From the NCBI GenBank assembly GCA_024710535.1, contig JANJUO010000428.1:1-8332 (forward strand): a DNA stretch of 8,332 nucleotides, written 5' to 3'. The first letter of the stretch is position 1. Each line of letters opens with the position of its first letter. The DNA is from a bacterium (GTDB lineage Bacteria; Bacteroidota; Ignavibacteria; Kapaibacteriales; UBA2268). Both the position numbers and the translations under genes were made by a program. The notes beneath the pieces are model-generated. The model was not told the DNA's origin, did not search any database, and saw nothing but the letters and a program-made list of their open reading frames with translations. This document shows positions 6,879-8,332 of this stretch, one piece after another.

Positions 6879-8060
6879 TTACGGATTAATTACATTATAT
6901 GCTAATACAGATAAACCACTGCATCCATTGGCATTCCAGCAACGAATAGCCGCATAATATTGACCCGGTGAGTCAACGTGTGTTACATTATCTTCTGTAC
7001 CATAATATATTCTCACATAATCTGCATCAGTTCCAGCAGAAGGACGCACCATAACTTCGTAACGAGTGGCACCTGCAACATAAGACCATACAAATCTTGG
7101 ATATTGAGCTTGATATGTAAATGTTGATGGTAAAAGTAAAACTATCTGATTTATGATATGAACTGTCAAAGAGAAGTCACTAAATCCCCCGGCATTACGG
7201 GCTCTTACGCGCCAATAAGTATGTTCTGCCGCTTGATCATTCAATTCATAATAATTATTAGGACCATCATAAGCATCTATCCAATTGACATTATCTTCAG
7301 AAGATTGTAATTGATAACTTGTTGCATTATCCATAGAATTCCAAGTAAATTTCCAAATATCATAAGCATATTTGAAATTCTGTGGAGCATTAATTGGACC
7401 AGGACTAAGATTAGTATAAATAATATAATCATTATATTTAGCAGGATTTGTTTTAGCGTAAATACGTTTACCAATTTCGCAGTAAGTTGTAACAATTTTA
7501 TAAAGTTCATTACCGGCAACTATACGATTTTGAGTATCGGCATCACGCTGAATCATTGCATCATTTTGATTATTTTTAGCAGTTTCCACGTCATTAATAG
7601 CTACATCATAATCATTAATAATGTCTTGCGTCAAACCGTAATCTTCTAAATCACTCAGAAACATTTCCATACAACGTGATACATTCCTTGCCAAACGCAG
7701 CACAGTATCTTCCGGTTGATTATACAATCCTGAGATACCGAGCATCTTATACTGAGACGAGTTTATTCCCCATTTTGCCTCAACTCTCCAAGCCAATTGA
7801 TAGGTAGTATCTTTCAATAAGCTAAGTAAATTATTTTTATTCTCAGTTGCAATTGCTTGCATACCTGCCGAATATTCGTCCGAAGGTAATAATTCAAAAT
7901 CATTACCTTTTGCTCTTAAATCATTAATTTTATCTTCATTTAAACCAAATGCAGATAAATCATCCAAGTCGCGATTCAAAATGCCAATGAAGTTTGATAC
8001 AAATGTAGCAAGCTCGCCATCAGATAAAGAGTATGATCTCTTAATTATCGCTTCTGCCAT
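6879..8060 (-). CDS. Two-domain fibronectin type III-like protein with helical N-terminal region
   Basis: The 393-residue protein has no signal peptide, lipobox or membrane segment. Residues 1-215 look mainly helical, with charged amphipathic runs such as 28-50, 115-160 and 165-200. No family was recognised for this part. Residues 222-300 form a fibronectin type III-like domain with W240 and the hallmark Y-W-R-V-R-A-R-N-A-G-G at 282-292. Residues 308-390 form a second one with W325, Y334-E-V-M-V and Y-Y-A-A-I-R-C-W-N-A-N-G at 368-379. Such domains usually bind proteins or sugars, often outside the cell, so the lack of an export signal is odd. The start at 8060 is supported by a strong Shine-Dalgarno. 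The protein precedes the lipoprotein operon on the same strand, separated by 178 nt with REP-like and palindromic sequences, so co-transcription is uncertain. Confidence 0.85.
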   Translation of the reverse strand: MAEAIIKRSYSLSDGELATFVSNFIGILNRDLDDLSAFGLNEDKINDLRAKGNDFELLPSDEYSAGMQAIATENKNNLLSLLKDTTYQLAWRVEAKWGINSSQYKMLGISGLYNQPEDTVLRLARNVSRCMEMFLSDLEDYGLTQDIINDYDVAINDVETAKNNQNDAMIQRDADTQNRIVAGNELYKIVTTYCEIGKRIYAKTNPAKYNDYIIYTNLSPGPINAPQNFKYAYDIWKFTWNSMDNATSYQLQSSEDNVNWIDAYDGPNNYYELNDQAAEHTYWRVRARNAGGFSDFSLTVHIINQIVLLLPSTFTYQAQYPRFVWSYVAGATRYEVMVRPSAGTDADYVRIYYGTEDNVTHVDSPGQYYAAIRCWNANGCSGLSVLAYNVINP

Positions 8061-8067
8061 ATTAGAA

Positions 8068-8074
8068 CTCCTTT
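8068..8074 (-). promoter_or_regulatory. Strong Shine-Dalgarno of the fibronectin-domain gene
   Basis: AAAGGAG on the minus strand ends 7 nt before the ATG at 8060. It is the best ribosome binding site in the window, suggesting high expression and a lineage that uses Shine-Dalgarno initiation. Confidence 0.75.
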
Positions 8075-8110
8075 AAGTTGTTGATAAATAATAATTTATA
8101 AATATATCGT

Positions 8111-8150
8111 AATTACATTTCATATTAAAATAATAACAATTTATGTAATT
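8111..8150. repeat. Short inverted repeat upstream of the fibronectin-domain gene
   Basis: AATTACAT at 8111-8118 is repeated inverted as ATGTAATT at 8143-8150, with 24 bp between. It lies about 50-90 bp upstream of the start at 8060, in promoter range. In such AT-rich DNA an 8-bp match could be chance. No clear promoter was found in 8061-8160. Confidence 0.25.
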
Positions 8151-8160
8151 TGAATACTCA

Positions 8161-8332
8161 GATGATTCAAAAAACTATTCAGCTAATATTTAGAACTTTT
8201 ACGCTATTATATTTTATAATTTTGCTAATATAAAAAGTAATTCCGCTGATGTAAAAAGTGTTTCCGCTGATATAAAAAGTAGTTCCGCTAATATAAAAAG
8301 TGTTTCAGATGATATATTAAGTTATTATGCTA
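8161..8332. repeat. 21-bp tandem repeat, running off the window
   Basis: Nine successive units begin with GCT or GAT at exactly 21-bp steps (8161, 8182, 8203, 8224, 8245, 8266, 8287, 8308, 8329). The four units at 8224-8307 are well conserved: G-C-T-(G/A)-A-T-(A/G)-T followed by AAAAAGT, two or three variable bases, and TTCC or TTCA. The flanking units are degenerate. On the plus strand each conserved unit reads as seven residues, A-(D/N)-(I/V)-K-S-x-S. An in-frame TAG at 8191-8193 stops the frame in the second unit, and it stays open from 8194 to the window end without an ATG. It could be an intergenic repeat or a decayed or continuing coding repeat. Confidence 0.75.

Noticed and set aside
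7277..7649. Frames of 80 codons (minus) and 112 codons (plus)
   Set aside because: Both are shadows of the fibronectin-domain gene; composition is low-complexity, rich in I, N and L, with no domain.
8161..8332. CRISPR array
   Set aside because: The units are contiguous 21-bp tandem copies with no unique spacers and no cas genes in view.

Overview
The window is AT-rich and nearly all of its coding capacity is on the minus strand. One secreted protein carries a C-terminal type IX secretion (Por) sorting domain. This places the source in the Bacteroidota/FCB group. Two genes have clear Shine-Dalgarno sequences (GAGG at 2709-2712, AAAGGAG at 8068-8074), which is not typical of classical Bacteroidetes, so an early-branching lineage such as Ignavibacteria, Kapabacteria or Chlorobi is possible. 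That placement is inference.

Layout in order of transcription (right to left). Positions 8161-8332 hold a 21-bp tandem repeat that runs off the window and reads as a seven-residue repeat on the plus strand. At 8060-6879 is a 393-residue protein with a helical N-terminal half and two fibronectin type III-like domains. The gap at 6878-6701 holds an inverted pair of REP-like hairpins and then two nearly identical 21-bp palindromes just before the next gene.

Positions 6700-2878 look like one operon of four genes, with gaps of 8 nt, a 4-nt overlap and 6 nt. They encode a VWA-OmpA lipoprotein, a small T9SS-sorted secreted protein, a predicted outer-membrane barrel protein, and a YgjP/DUF45 zinc metallopeptidase. 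The first three would all act at the envelope: a peptidoglycan-binding lipoprotein with a metal-dependent adhesion fold, an exported protein and a barrel. After a 177-nt AT-rich gap comes a very long multi-PAS sensor gene (2700 to beyond 1). It encodes seven complete PAS/PAC units and the start of an eighth, and its output domain lies outside the window.

No RNA gene, CRISPR array, insertion sequence or transposase was seen. The most unusual material is non-coding: the REP-like pair, the covarying palindromes and the heptapeptide-phased tandem repeat.
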